64,000 bases of DNA from Sphingomonadales bacterium (GTDB lineage: Bacteria > Pseudomonadota > Alphaproteobacteria > Sphingomonadales > Sphingomonadaceae), in the NCBI GenBank assembly GCA_017302615.1, contig JAFLDB010000011.1, positions 28,654-92,653 of the forward strand, in the 5' to 3' direction. Numbering within the stretch: the first letter of the stretch is position 1; each line of letters begins with the position of its first letter. This document shows, in pieces, positions 6,668 to 14,069 of this stretch. The notes under the pieces were generated by a model. That model ran no database searches, was not told the origin of the DNA, and saw nothing but the letters and a program-made list of their open reading frames with translations. A program made the translations under genes and the position numbers.

Positions 6668-8713
6668 ATGGCCGAAGTAGAGGCGACGCTGGTTGAAGGT
6701 ACCACCCCGGACACGGCGCCGGCGGCAAAGGCTCCGGCAGATGTGAAGGACGGGGCCGCGGCCCCGGCGGTGGGCATGGCAGACAAGAACGATATCGGCA
6801 GCGAAGCGCTGATCGAACAGATGGGGGTCGAACAGATGGGCGCCCAGGCGCTGGCCGGGGCGCTGGCGGCAGCGGCCGCGCCCAAGGCGGATGACAGCAA
6901 GGCGATTCACGAGCGCCGCTTCGCGATCGAGGTCGATACCTCGCGCGACGCCCTGCTGACCGATTTCGGCAAGGACACGCTGGACGATCGCTACCTCCTG
7001 CCCGGGGAGCGCTATCAGGACCTGTTCGCCCGCGTCGCGGCGGCCTATGCCGATGATCAGGACCACGCCCAGCGGCTTTACGATTACATTTCGAAGCTGT
7101 GGTTCATGCCGGCGACGCCAGTGCTGTCGAACGGCGGCACCAACCGCGGCCTGCCGATTTCGTGCTACCTCAATTCCGTGTCGGACAGCCTGGAAGGCAT
7201 CGTCGGCACCTGGAACGAGAACGTCTGGCTCGCCTCGCGCGGCGGCGGGATCGGCACCTATTGGGGCAATGTCCGCGGGATCGGCGAGCCGGTCGGCCTC
7301 AATGGCAAGACCAGCGGGATCATCCCCTTCGTCCGGGTGATGGACAGCCTGACGCTCGCCATTTCGCAGGGCTCGCTGCGCCGCGGTTCGGCCGCCTGCT
7401 ATCTCGACATCTCGCACCCGGAGATCGAGGAGTTCCTCGAAATCCGCAAGCCCTCGGGCGATTTCAACCGCAAGGCGCTCAACCTGCACCACGGCGTGCT
7501 GGTCTCGGACGAGTTCATGGAAGCGGTCCGCAACGGCGATGAATTCGTCCTGCGCAGCCCCAAGGACGGGTCGGAGCGCGGCCGGGTCGATGCCCGCAGC
7601 CTGTTCCAGAAGCTGGTCGAAACCCGCCTTGCCACGGGTGAGCCCTACATCGTCTTCTCCGATACGGTGAACCGGATGATGCCCAAGCATCACCGCGATC
7701 TGGGGCTGAAGGTTTCCACCTCCAACCTCTGCTCGGAAATCACCCTGCCGACCGGGGTCGACCACCTCGGCAACGATCGCACCGCGGTGTGCTGCCTGTC
7801 CTCGCTCAACCTGGAAACCTGGGACGAGTGGAACAAGGACGACCGCTTCGTCGAGGACGTGCTGCGCTTCCTCGACAACGTCCTGCAGGACTATATCGAC
7901 CGCGCCCCGGACGAGATGGCGCGCGCCAAGTATTCCGCCATGCGCGAACGCAGCGTCGGCATGGGCGTGATGGGCTTCCACTCGTTCCTGCAGAAAAAGA
8001 ACATCGCCTTTGAAAGCGCCATGGCCAAGGCCTGGAACCTCAAGATGTTCAAGCACATCGCCGCCAAGGCGGACGAGGCTTCGCTGCTGCTGGCGCAGGA
8101 ACGGGGCGCCTGCCCGGATGCCGCCGACATGGGCGTGATGCAGCGCTTCAGCTGCAAGATGGCGATCGCGCCGACCGCGTCGATCAGCATCATCTGCGGC
8201 GGCACTTCGGCCTGCATCGAGCCGATCCCGGCCAACATCTACACCCACAAGACCTTGTCGGGTTCCTTCGTGGTCGAAAACCCCTACCTCAAGGCGCTGC
8301 TCGCTTCGAAGAGCAAGGATTCGACCAACGTCTGGAACTCGATCCTCGAGCATGGCGGCTCGGTCCAGCACCTCGATTTCCTCAGCCAGGAGGAAAAGGA
8401 CGTGTTCAAGACCAGCTTCGAAATCGACCAGCGCTGGCTGCTCGAATTCGCGGCCGACCGCACCCCCTATATCGACCAGGCCCAGTCGCTGAACCTCTAC
8501 ATCCCGGCCGATGTCGACAAGTGGGACCTGGCCATGCTGCACTTCCAGGCCTGGGAAAAGGGCATCAAGAGCCTCTATTACCTGCGCTCCAAGTCGGTCC
8601 AGCGCGCCGGCTTTGCCGGCGGGGTGGAGGCGGACAACACCGTCGATGCCCCCAAGATCGAACTCAGCGCCGGCGGCCAGACCGATTACGAGGAGTGCCT
8701 GAGCTGCCAGTAA
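6668..8713 (+). CDS. nrdA: ribonucleoside-diphosphate reductase, large (alpha) subunit, without ATP-cone
   Basis: The class I catalytic subunit reduces ribonucleotides to deoxyribonucleotides in the cytoplasm together with NrdB. From ATG 6668 it has 681 residues: Cys166 in GLPISCYL, the radical-site N-L-C-S-E at 353-357 (Cys355), paired cysteines at 375-376, and the C-terminal swivel pair ECLSCQ that takes electrons from thioredoxin or glutaredoxin. The first ~80 residues are Ala-rich and low in complexity; I see no ATP-cone domain, so dATP shut-off may be absent. A GTG at 6638 is an alternative start. nrdB follows after 51 bp. Confidence 0.95.
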   Translation: MAEVEATLVEGTTPDTAPAAKAPADVKDGAAAPAVGMADKNDIGSEALIEQMGVEQMGAQALAGALAAAAAPKADDSKAIHERRFAIEVDTSRDALLTDFGKDTLDDRYLLPGERYQDLFARVAAAYADDQDHAQRLYDYISKLWFMPATPVLSNGGTNRGLPISCYLNSVSDSLEGIVGTWNENVWLASRGGGIGTYWGNVRGIGEPVGLNGKTSGIIPFVRVMDSLTLAISQGSLRRGSAACYLDISHPEIEEFLEIRKPSGDFNRKALNLHHGVLVSDEFMEAVRNGDEFVLRSPKDGSERGRVDARSLFQKLVETRLATGEPYIVFSDTVNRMMPKHHRDLGLKVSTSNLCSEITLPTGVDHLGNDRTAVCCLSSLNLETWDEWNKDDRFVEDVLRFLDNVLQDYIDRAPDEMARAKYSAMRERSVGMGVMGFHSFLQKKNIAFESAMAKAWNLKMFKHIAAKADEASLLLAQERGACPDAADMGVMQRFSCKMAIAPTASISIICGGTSACIEPIPANIYTHKTLSGSFVVENPYLKALLASKSKDSTNVWNSILEHGGSVQHLDFLSQEEKDVFKTSFEIDQRWLLEFAADRTPYIDQAQSLNLYIPADVDKWDLAMLHFQAWEKGIKSLYYLRSKSVQRAGFAGGVEADNTVDAPKIELSAGGQTDYEECLSCQ

Positions 8714-8764
8714 GGCGGCCCGGCGCTCCCTCCTTCACAGACTTCAATCCAGGACACCCATTCC

Positions 8765-9823
8765 ATGTCTCTTCTCGAAGCCCGCAAGACCTACAAGCCG
8801 TTCGAATATCCGTGGGCTTACGAGTACTGGAAGCGCCAGCAGCAGGTCCACTGGATGCCGGAGGAAGTGCCGCTGGGCGAGGACTGCCGCGACTGGGCGC
8901 AGAAACTGTCGGAGCATGAGAAGAACCTGCTGACCCAGATCTTCCGCTTCTTCACCCAGGCCGATGTCGAGGTGCAGAACTGCTATCACGAACATTACGG
9001 CCGGGTGTTCAAGCCGACCGAAGTGAAGATGATGCTGGCCGCCTTCTCCAACATGGAAACGGTCCACATCGCCGCCTATTCGCACCTGCTCGACACGATC
9101 GGGATGCCGGAGACGGAATACAGCGCCTTCCTCGAATACCAGGAAATGGCCGACAAGTGCAGCTACATGCACACCTTCGGGGTCGACAGCGACGAGGATA
9201 TCGCCCGCACGCTGGCCATGTTCGGCGGCTTTACCGAAGGGATGCAGCTGTTCGCCAGCTTCGCCATGCTGATGAACTTCCCGCGCTTCAACAAGATGAA
9301 GGGCATGGGCCAGATCGTCAGCTGGTCGGTCCGCGATGAATCGCTCCACTGCGAAGGCATCACCCGCCTGTTCCACGCCTTCTGCGCGGAACGGCAGTGC
9401 CTGACCAAGGCGGTCAAGGAAGACATCATCGATTGCTGCCAGAAGACCGTGCGGCTGGAAGATGCCTTCATCGACCTGGCCTTTGAAATGGGCCCGGTCC
9501 CGGGGATGAGCCCCAAGGAAATCAAGCGCTACATCCGCTACATCGCCGACTGGCGCCTGGGCCAGCTGGGCCTGCCCGCGATCTACATGATCGAGGACCA
9601 CCCCCTGCCCTGGCTCGCCCCGCTGCTCAACGGGGTGGAACACGCCAACTTCTTCGAAACCCGCGCGACGGAATATTCGAAGGCCGCGACCAAGGGCAAC
9701 TGGAACGACGTCTGGTCCAGCTTCGACGCCCGCCAGAAAGCCAAGGCCGAAGTCAGCGCCGCCAACGAAGCGGGCGACGAGGCGAGCGAGCCGGGGCTGT
9801 TCGGAGTGAACGCGGCGGAGTGA
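8765..9823 (+). CDS. nrdB: ribonucleoside-diphosphate reductase, small (beta) subunit
   Basis: The radical-generating subunit of class I ribonucleotide reductase, 352 residues. Metal ligands can be placed by the family pattern: Asp67 (TQADVE), Glu98 and His101 (METVHIAAY), Glu158 (FTEGM), Glu192 and His195 (RDESLH). Tyr105 is at the radical-tyrosine position (E-x2-H-x3-Y), so a tyrosyl radical is expected rather than a Phe-substituted subclass. No N-terminal ATP-cone is present here either. It is in one operon with nrdA, 51 bp downstream. Sequence beyond the stop drops in GC content. Confidence 0.95.
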   Translation: MSLLEARKTYKPFEYPWAYEYWKRQQQVHWMPEEVPLGEDCRDWAQKLSEHEKNLLTQIFRFFTQADVEVQNCYHEHYGRVFKPTEVKMMLAAFSNMETVHIAAYSHLLDTIGMPETEYSAFLEYQEMADKCSYMHTFGVDSDEDIARTLAMFGGFTEGMQLFASFAMLMNFPRFNKMKGMGQIVSWSVRDESLHCEGITRLFHAFCAERQCLTKAVKEDIIDCCQKTVRLEDAFIDLAFEMGPVPGMSPKEIKRYIRYIADWRLGQLGLPAIYMIEDHPLPWLAPLLNGVEHANFFETRATEYSKAATKGNWNDVWSSFDARQKAKAEVSAANEAGDEASEPGLFGVNAAE

Positions 9824-9976
9824 GGGGATAAGTTTGGCGTTATTATACTTGACATACCCAGAGTCATTTTGGCCTGCCCGCTGCCTGAAATTGATATCCA
9901 CGCCATTTTGCGCATGTTGGTTGAAGTGCGGTGATTATTGTTTGCGTCGGCGGCGGGGTTATGGCATTAATGGCGA

Positions 9977-10642
9977 ATGGCAAACGATTCATCTCTTATC
10001 AGCCAGCTTCGGGCGAAGGCCATTGCTGAGCGTAAGGTTGGCGACGAGTATTATGCTCGCGCCGACACTTATGATCGCGCTGCGGATCAGCTTGAGGGCA
10101 AGCCAGTGGTCGTGGAGGCTACCGGGCGGTCTTTGGTCAAAACCAATGCAACGGCCATCGGAGAGTCCGTCCGACGGGCAGGTAGTAAGGGGAAACCGGC
10201 CGGTTCTATTTCAAAGCGTTGGCGTCTAAACTTTGGGTCGATTTATCTGATCTATGGCGCAGACTTCCGTATTGAAGATGCTATCCAGGTTGTAAAGACG
10301 TTAGAGGGCCGTGATGTCCGCCCCTCTGAACTGCGCCGTTTGTTCCAGACCAATATCGAGCACGGCACGCTGGAGCTACTTGCGGACGATCTTTATCATA
10401 TGACGGCCAAGCTTATCGCCATGGTAAGTGAAGCCATGAAACACGAAGGCCCTCCCGCGCAAACGGGAGGGCCTCACGTGGGAGGTGTGGCAGAGCGGTT
10501 TATTGCATCGGACTCAAAATCCGACGGGGTCACCTCAGAGCCGTCCCCCGTGGGTTCGAATCCCACCACCTCCGCACCATCCGCCGGACAGCCGCTTTTT
10601 CAACGGGTTGTCCATTTCGCCCAAACCCCACCAAACGACTAA
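9977..10642 (+). CDS. unrecognised protein whose frame runs through the downstream tRNA
   Basis: The reading frame has 221 codons. Residues 1-40 look helical or coiled-coil (SLISQLRAKAIAERKVGDEY). A linker follows, then a segment at about 85-150 (SIYLIYGADFRIEDAIQVV, ELRRLFQTNIEHGTLELL) that could be a winged helix. I recognise no family. From about residue 155 the frame crosses a strong hairpin and then the whole tRNA at 10481, so the last ~65 residues are unlikely to be original coding sequence. The natural stop may have been lost by a frameshift or fusion near 10430-10450, where other frames carry stops. Lower GC and less biased codons than neighbours suggest transfer. Confidence 0.5.
   Translation: MANDSSLISQLRAKAIAERKVGDEYYARADTYDRAADQLEGKPVVVEATGRSLVKTNATAIGESVRRAGSKGKPAGSISKRWRLNFGSIYLIYGADFRIEDAIQVVKTLEGRDVRPSELRRLFQTNIEHGTLELLADDLYHMTAKLIAMVSEAMKHEGPPAQTGGPHVGGVAERFIASDSKSDGVTSEPSPVGSNPTTSAPSAGQPLFQRVVHFAQTPPND
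10447..10474 (+). terminator. strong hairpin just before the tRNA
   Basis: AGGCCCTCCCG and CGGGAGGGCCT form a perfect 11-bp stem with the loop CGCAAA. There is no following T-run, so it is terminator-like rather than a textbook intrinsic terminator. It ends six bases before the tRNA 5' end and lies inside the open frame of the preceding gene, which supports the view that the gene should end before it. It might also act in tRNA processing. Confidence 0.55.
10481..10574 (+). tRNA. tRNA with CAA anticodon (Leu), atypical body
   Basis: A full cloverleaf can be drawn: acceptor GGAGGTG/CACCTCC (7 bp, perfect), D-stem GCA/TGC, anticodon stem TCGGA/TCCGA with loop CTCAAAA (anticodon CAA, reading UUG), a 25-nt variable region, and T-arm GTGGG-TTCGAAT-CCCAC. 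Oddities: the discriminator base is G, not the A expected of leucine tRNAs. The D-arm (GCAGAGCGGTTTATTGC) looks like a serine tRNA. The 3' end reads GCACCA, so CCA is not encoded directly after the discriminator, unlike the tRNA-Gly in this window. It may be a functional Leu tRNA, a Ser-bodied variant or a decaying copy. Confidence 0.75.
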
Positions 10643-10760
10643 GAAAGGAGGGAAATAGAGCTGTGTGGCACACAGAGCTTAGGAGAAACTAAGGCCTGTG
10701 TGGCGCCGGGATGTTACCATCTTAGCGTCACACAGGCATATTAGTTTTCATTGCGAATGT
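10643..10760. repeat. inverted repeats carrying three copies of CTGTGTG
   Basis: Downstream of the tRNA, CTGTGTG occurs at 10661 as part of a near-palindrome (CTGTGTGGCACACAG), at 10696, and inverted at 10729. The last two are arms of a large inverted repeat: GCCTGTGTGGCGC (10694-10706) against GCGTCACACAGGC (10725-10737), 12 of 13 pairs, with an 18-base loop. Possible roles are a protein-binding site, a transcript end or the edge of a lost mobile element. Confidence 0.6.
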
Positions 10761-10943
10761 CTACGATTTTTTGCTTGAATCCTCAGATTTGAGCGGTTTT
10801 CGCGCGCCACTTGCCAATATGCTTTCTATGGCGTCATTTGCGTCTGTGGGGTTTAGTGCGCCAGCGGCGGTTAGCTTTTCGGCCTCCGCGATAAACCGCA
10901 TTCCTTGCGATTTCGCACTTTCCGTCTTTTTCCGCTTTGGCAT
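10761..10943 (-). CDS. small basic protein of unknown function
   Basis: A 60-residue protein starting MPKRKKTESAKSQGMRF, with a Lys/Arg-rich N-terminus, a helical middle (FIAEAEKLTAAGALNPTDAN) and a charged tail. GAAAGGA lies upstream of the ATG, though about 13 bases away. The codon use and lower GC match the surrounding islet. No family recognised. The size and charge would suit an antitoxin or nucleic-acid-binding protein, but no toxin gene is adjacent, so no function is assigned. Confidence 0.5.
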   Translation of the reverse strand: MPKRKKTESAKSQGMRFIAEAEKLTAAGALNPTDANDAIESILASGARKPLKSEDSSKKS

Positions 10944-11005
10944 TACGCCGCACCAGTCCTTTCGTAAGTCAGGGGTTACGGTGACAGTTTACTTAACCCC
11001 CAAAC

Positions 11006-11575
11006 TCACCCCACCCACTTCCCCTTCGGTACGGCATAGCTTGAGACGGCCCGCTTCGGCACCTCGTGCCAGCTGACGTTGACCGCCCAGTAGGTCGGGA
11101 AGAAATCCAGCTCCGAATAGGGCAGGTTCTCCGTGATCCAGCGGGCCAGGATTTGCCAGTCGCCTTCAGCGTGGTGCGCGTCCCAGAAGGTGGGGACGAC
11201 AATGCAGGCGGTGGCGCCCATGTGGCCGGCGGCATCGCGCATGTCCCAGATGTGGCGGGCGGCATTGGCCTCGTTCGAGGCGCAGGTGTAGCCTGCCTTG
11301 CCTTCGCGCTGCATTTTGTTGCCAAAGCCATTCACTTCGCGGCTGCGATAGGCCGAGCGGATCGCGATCCGGCCCCAGCGATCCTGGATCGGCTCAAGCA
11401 GCTCTTCGCAGAGGCGCGTCCCCGCCGCGATCGCCAAATCGGGGTCATCCGGCACATTGAGCAGTCCGTGCACCGCCGCGATCTCCGAATGGAGCATGTC
11501 ACGCATGAAAAAGCTCTTCGATAGCCGCACCCGGCCAAGATCGGTCAACGCTTGAACGGATTTTGGCTTGCGCAT
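11006..11575 (-). CDS. peptidase M15-like protein
   Basis: A 189-residue protein resembling the M15/VanY-type DD-peptidase fold (Hedgehog/DD-peptidase group), which cleaves or binds peptidoglycan peptides. LSKSFFMRDMLHSE is the usual opening and IRSAYRSREVN the core motif. Candidate zinc or catalytic residues are His and Asp in ARHIWDMRD and the His in VSWHEVP. No signal peptide is visible, as in phage endolysin-like members. A good AAGGAG site precedes the ATG. It is divergent from the DUF7662 gene with about 50 bp between starts. Enzyme activity is inferred from the fold only. Confidence 0.7.
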   Translation of the reverse strand: MRKPKSVQALTDLGRVRLSKSFFMRDMLHSEIAAVHGLLNVPDDPDLAIAAGTRLCEELLEPIQDRWGRIAIRSAYRSREVNGFGNKMQREGKAGYTCASNEANAARHIWDMRDAAGHMGATACIVVPTFWDAHHAEGDWQILARWITENLPYSELDFFPTYWAVNVSWHEVPKRAVSSYAVPKGKWVG

Positions 11576-11627
11576 GATAAGCTCCTTCCTTCAGATGGAA
11601 GCTTCTGTGCAGCGAGGAGACTGTGCA

Positions 11628-11867
11628 ATGGCAAAGTTCGATTTATTGGCAGACTATTGCAGGCAGCAGACCTTGCGAGAGTTCGAACTGCCCTTCCACA
11701 AGATCGAGGCCTTGATCGGCGAAAAGCTTCGCCCGAGCGCTTTGCGTCCGCAATACTGGGCCAATGTCGTTGATGGCAACGGACCGGTCAGGTCTGCCAT
11801 GCGGGATACGCCCTACAACACTTTCCTCATCGCTGGTTCCAAGCGCGTCCGATTCGAGCGGAAGTAG
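11628..11867 (+). CDS. DUF7662-like small protein
   Basis: A 79-residue protein. The pattern FDLLADYCRQQ ... LPFHKIEALIGEKLRPSALRPQYWAN ... RVRFER matches a widespread small domain (DUF7662 type) of unknown function, often found near restriction or toxin-like genes or as a tail domain. GAGGAG lies ten bases before ATG 11628; the earlier in-frame ATG at 11574 overlaps the opposite gene's start and is less likely. It is convergent with the nuclease gene at 11875, 7 bp away. Family membership is by recalled pattern, not by search. Confidence 0.65.
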   Translation: MAKFDLLADYCRQQTLREFELPFHKIEALIGEKLRPSALRPQYWANVVDGNGPVRSAMRDTPYNTFLIAGSKRVRFERK

Positions 11868-11874
11868 GGCCCCC

Positions 11875-12441
11875 TCAACACCAATCCCGCCGCCGCCCGC
11901 GCCATTCTTCGGCCAGTCCTTCGGCAACCAGCTGATCGCCCAGGCTTTCGCCGTCGCGGGTGATGACTTTCAGGGCGCGGCCGTATTTGTCCTCGCTGCG
12001 GCCCGTATCCTCCAGCGTGAACGGGCCGGCGTTGAGCAGCGCGGTGAGGCGCTGGGCGCTGCGGCGGGCGAGGGCGGCTTCGCTGGCGCACTGCGGATCG
12101 GACAGTTCCGGCGCGTTGATATCGGCGATGCGGATCTTGGTGCCTTCGTACCAGATCGTGTCGCCATCGACCACGCAGGTCACCCGCACCGGGCCGTCGC
12201 AGGGGGCGAACCGCGCGCTTTCGCGGTCGGTGGACAGGCTCGCCGCCCCCAGCAGGCCCTGCGCGCTCACCTGTGGCGGCCCCTGCCAGAAGAACACCGC
12301 GGCAAAGGCGGCGAGCGGCAGGGCCACCAGCAGCACCGCAAACCCGCGCCCCGTGCCTTGCGCCGTCGGCTTTGCCGGACGGCGGAACGGCACGACCTTG
12401 CCGGACTGGCGGGAGGGTGATTTGCTGGTCGGGCGGGCCAT
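11875..12441 (-). CDS. thermonuclease (SNase-like) family protein, membrane-anchored
   Basis: A 188-residue protein with a basic N-terminus, one membrane segment at about 33-50 (GFAVLLVALPLAAFAAVFFW) and a staphylococcal-nuclease-like domain: VVDGDTIWYEGTKIRIADIN (Asp and the DGDT core), then APELSDPQC, and DKYGRALKVI. The domain should face the periplasm and could cut DNA or RNA. The Arg in KIRI and the Glu in NAPE correspond to catalytic positions in the family. The C-terminus is short and basic (RGRRRDWC). Its 3' end abuts the DUF7662 gene. Confidence 0.85.
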   Translation of the reverse strand: MARPTSKSPSRQSGKVVPFRRPAKPTAQGTGRGFAVLLVALPLAAFAAVFFWQGPPQVSAQGLLGAASLSTDRESARFAPCDGPVRVTCVVDGDTIWYEGTKIRIADINAPELSDPQCASEAALARRSAQRLTALLNAGPFTLEDTGRSEDKYGRALKVITRDGESLGDQLVAEGLAEEWRGRRRDWC

Positions 12442-12574
12442 GCCGCCTTATCGCTCCGGCCCGGTCGCCAAAGGGTTAAGGCAGGCCCCGGGCTTCCCGC
12501 GCGGATTGCCGTGACAGGGGCGGATAAAGTCCATAACCTCCCCACCGGGCCGCGTGGAAAATGGGGGATGCAGG

Positions 12575-13435
12575 ATGGCACGCATGACTACGTGGGGCGC
12601 CTGGGCCGGGATGGCCCTCGTGCTTGGTACCGGATCGGCAGCTTTGGCCCAGCCGAGCGATGCCGAGATCACCGCGATGATCGAGGATACCGTGGCGGTC
12701 TGCCGCCCGCAGTATGATGCCGTGATGCGCCTCGCACGGGCCGAAGGTGCCAGCGACCGCGATATGCGGTTCCGGATCGCCCAGTTCCAGTACGAGATCA
12801 ACAACGCCCCACCGATCCAGTTGCAGCCACGCAACGAGCAGACCCGCCAGATGTTCGGCAACGAAGTGACCGACCTGCTCGATTGCATGATTGCGCGGCA
12901 GGTGGCGCTGCGTGGCGGTGCGCCGCGGCAAACCACCGAAGGGCCGCTGGGCCTGCGCGGCATGCCGGTTCCGCAGTCCGCCCCGGCCAAGGCCGCCCAG
13001 TCGTCCCAGCCCGCCAAGCCGAAACCGGAAGAGCCCGATCACGGGCTGTACTGGCTGCGCGGAACGGTCGAGATCCCGGAGGAACTGGCGCGAAAGTGCG
13101 AGCATAGGCGCATCTGCCTCGACGGCATGGCCGGCTTCCGGGTCGAACTGGACGAGCCGCCGGTCAACTGGACCGGCGGGATCGGCATCAACGGCGTGCG
13201 GACCCAGCTGTTCGGCCAGACCCCGCTGAGGCCGGGGACGTCCTTTACCGTGGTCAATACCAGCCAGGGCCGGTTCTGGAACTGTCAGCTGATTTCCAAC
13301 CCGCAGGGGCGGACGCCCAGCGGGCCGACCGCACCCAACGCCTCACGCGAGATCGACGCGATCAAATTCTCATGCAGCCTGCCCCCGGAAGGCCAGGAGG
13401 AACTTCAGCGACTGGAAGCCCAACTGACCGAGTGA
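12575..13435 (+). CDS. secreted protein of unknown function
   Basis: 286 residues with a signal peptide (MARMTTWGAWAGMALVLG, cleavage probably after AALA). The mature part has a helical N-terminal region (about 25-110), a Pro/Ala/Lys-rich linker with PAKAAQSSQPAKPKPEEPD, and a C-terminal domain (about 150-286) with four cysteines that could form disulfides in the periplasm. I recognise no family. ATG 12575 is preferred over an earlier in-frame start because GGGGGA precedes it and the signal peptide then begins cleanly. Confidence 0.75.
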   Translation: MARMTTWGAWAGMALVLGTGSAALAQPSDAEITAMIEDTVAVCRPQYDAVMRLARAEGASDRDMRFRIAQFQYEINNAPPIQLQPRNEQTRQMFGNEVTDLLDCMIARQVALRGGAPRQTTEGPLGLRGMPVPQSAPAKAAQSSQPAKPKPEEPDHGLYWLRGTVEIPEELARKCEHRRICLDGMAGFRVELDEPPVNWTGGIGINGVRTQLFGQTPLRPGTSFTVVNTSQGRFWNCQLISNPQGRTPSGPTAPNASREIDAIKFSCSLPPEGQEELQRLEAQLTE

Positions 13436-13454
13436 CCGGCCGACGGCGGCGCGT

Positions 13455-13604
13455 TCAGACGCGCGGTTCGGTCCGGCGGTCATGGCCGCTGCGGCGGTCG
13501 CCCTGGCGGCGATCGGGGAAGGGCAGGGGGCTGACTTGCGCCTGGCGGCGGTCGGCTCCGCGCCGGTCGGCGGCGCGCTGGCGGTTCTGGTCGGTCGGCT
13601 GCAT
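13455..13604 (-). CDS. small DRR-repeat protein
   Basis: A 49-residue, highly basic protein with five Asp-Arg-Arg units (ADRRGADRRQ, then PDRRQGDRRSGHDRR). The unit spacing in the second half is tight. Similar short Arg-rich tails occur in other sphingomonads, and the open frame upstream of ATG 13604 looks like non-coding sequence. AAAGG lies about eleven bases before the ATG. It occupies most of a 340-bp gap between plus-strand genes. It could bind nucleic acid, but this is a guess; a non-coding shadow of GC-rich DNA is also possible. Confidence 0.4.
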   Translation of the reverse strand: MQPTDQNRQRAADRRGADRRQAQVSPLPFPDRRQGDRRSGHDRRTEPRV

Positions 13605-13774
13605 GGCGGCAGGACCTTTCGCTGGGCTCCGGGCAGGCAGGCACGCCCCCGGTTCGGCCATCGGGGGCGCAGTGTCGCAGTTTGCAGTTACCGGACCGTT
13701 AACCCGCGCCGCGCTTGCCAAGCGCGGGCAGGCTGGCATGATCGGGCCAAACCAACGGGAAAGGATTACCGGAC

Positions 13775-14062
13775 ATGAGCGCCTACATCGTCTTCATCAA
13801 GGAACGCGAACACGACGCGGCGGCCATGGCCGAATATGCCGGCAAGGCGGGCGGATCGCTGGGCGGGCATACGGCCAAGCCGCTGGCCTACTATGGCGCA
13901 ATCGAGACGCTGGAAGGGCCGGAAGCAGCCGGCTGCGTGATCATCGAATTTCCGGACATGGACGCGGCGCGGGCCTGGTATGGCTCTGATGCCTATCAGG
14001 ATGCGCGCAAGCACCGCTTCCAGGGGGCGGACTACCGCGTGTTCATCACCCAGGGGCTCTAG
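13775..14062 (+). CDS. DUF1330 domain-containing protein
   Basis: A 95-residue protein of the DUF1330 family, a dimeric alpha-beta barrel (ferredoxin-like) fold of uncertain role. Typical elements are YIVFIKEREHDAAAMAEYA, the GAIETLEG strand, VIIEFPDMDAARAWYGSDAY, and the ending DYRVFITQGL. The length is exactly usual. ATG 13775 has only a weak purine-rich site upstream. The next small membrane protein starts 7 bp after its stop, so they are probably co-transcribed. Confidence 0.92.
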   Translation: MSAYIVFIKEREHDAAAMAEYAGKAGGSLGGHTAKPLAYYGAIETLEGPEAAGCVIIEFPDMDAARAWYGSDAYQDARKHRFQGADYRVFITQGL

Positions 14063-14069
14063 GTCGATC

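Noticed and set aside
6474..6680. 68-codon open frame in the nrdA leader
   Set aside because: No family resemblance and it overlaps the nrdA start region; codon use is not convincing.
6479..8542. Minus-strand open frame of 687 codons opposite nrdA
   Set aside because: It is antisense to nrdA over its whole length, with low-complexity Gly/Asp/Val/Arg sequence and no domain. Shadow frame.
10761..10943. Toxin-antitoxin pair at the small basic gene
   Set aside because: No second small gene overlaps or adjoins it, and no toxin motif is visible. Function left open.
9824..11005. Prophage or integrative element at the tRNA-Leu
   Set aside because: No integrase, terminase, portal or transposase gene is present, and the tRNA itself looks intact. 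At most a small remnant.
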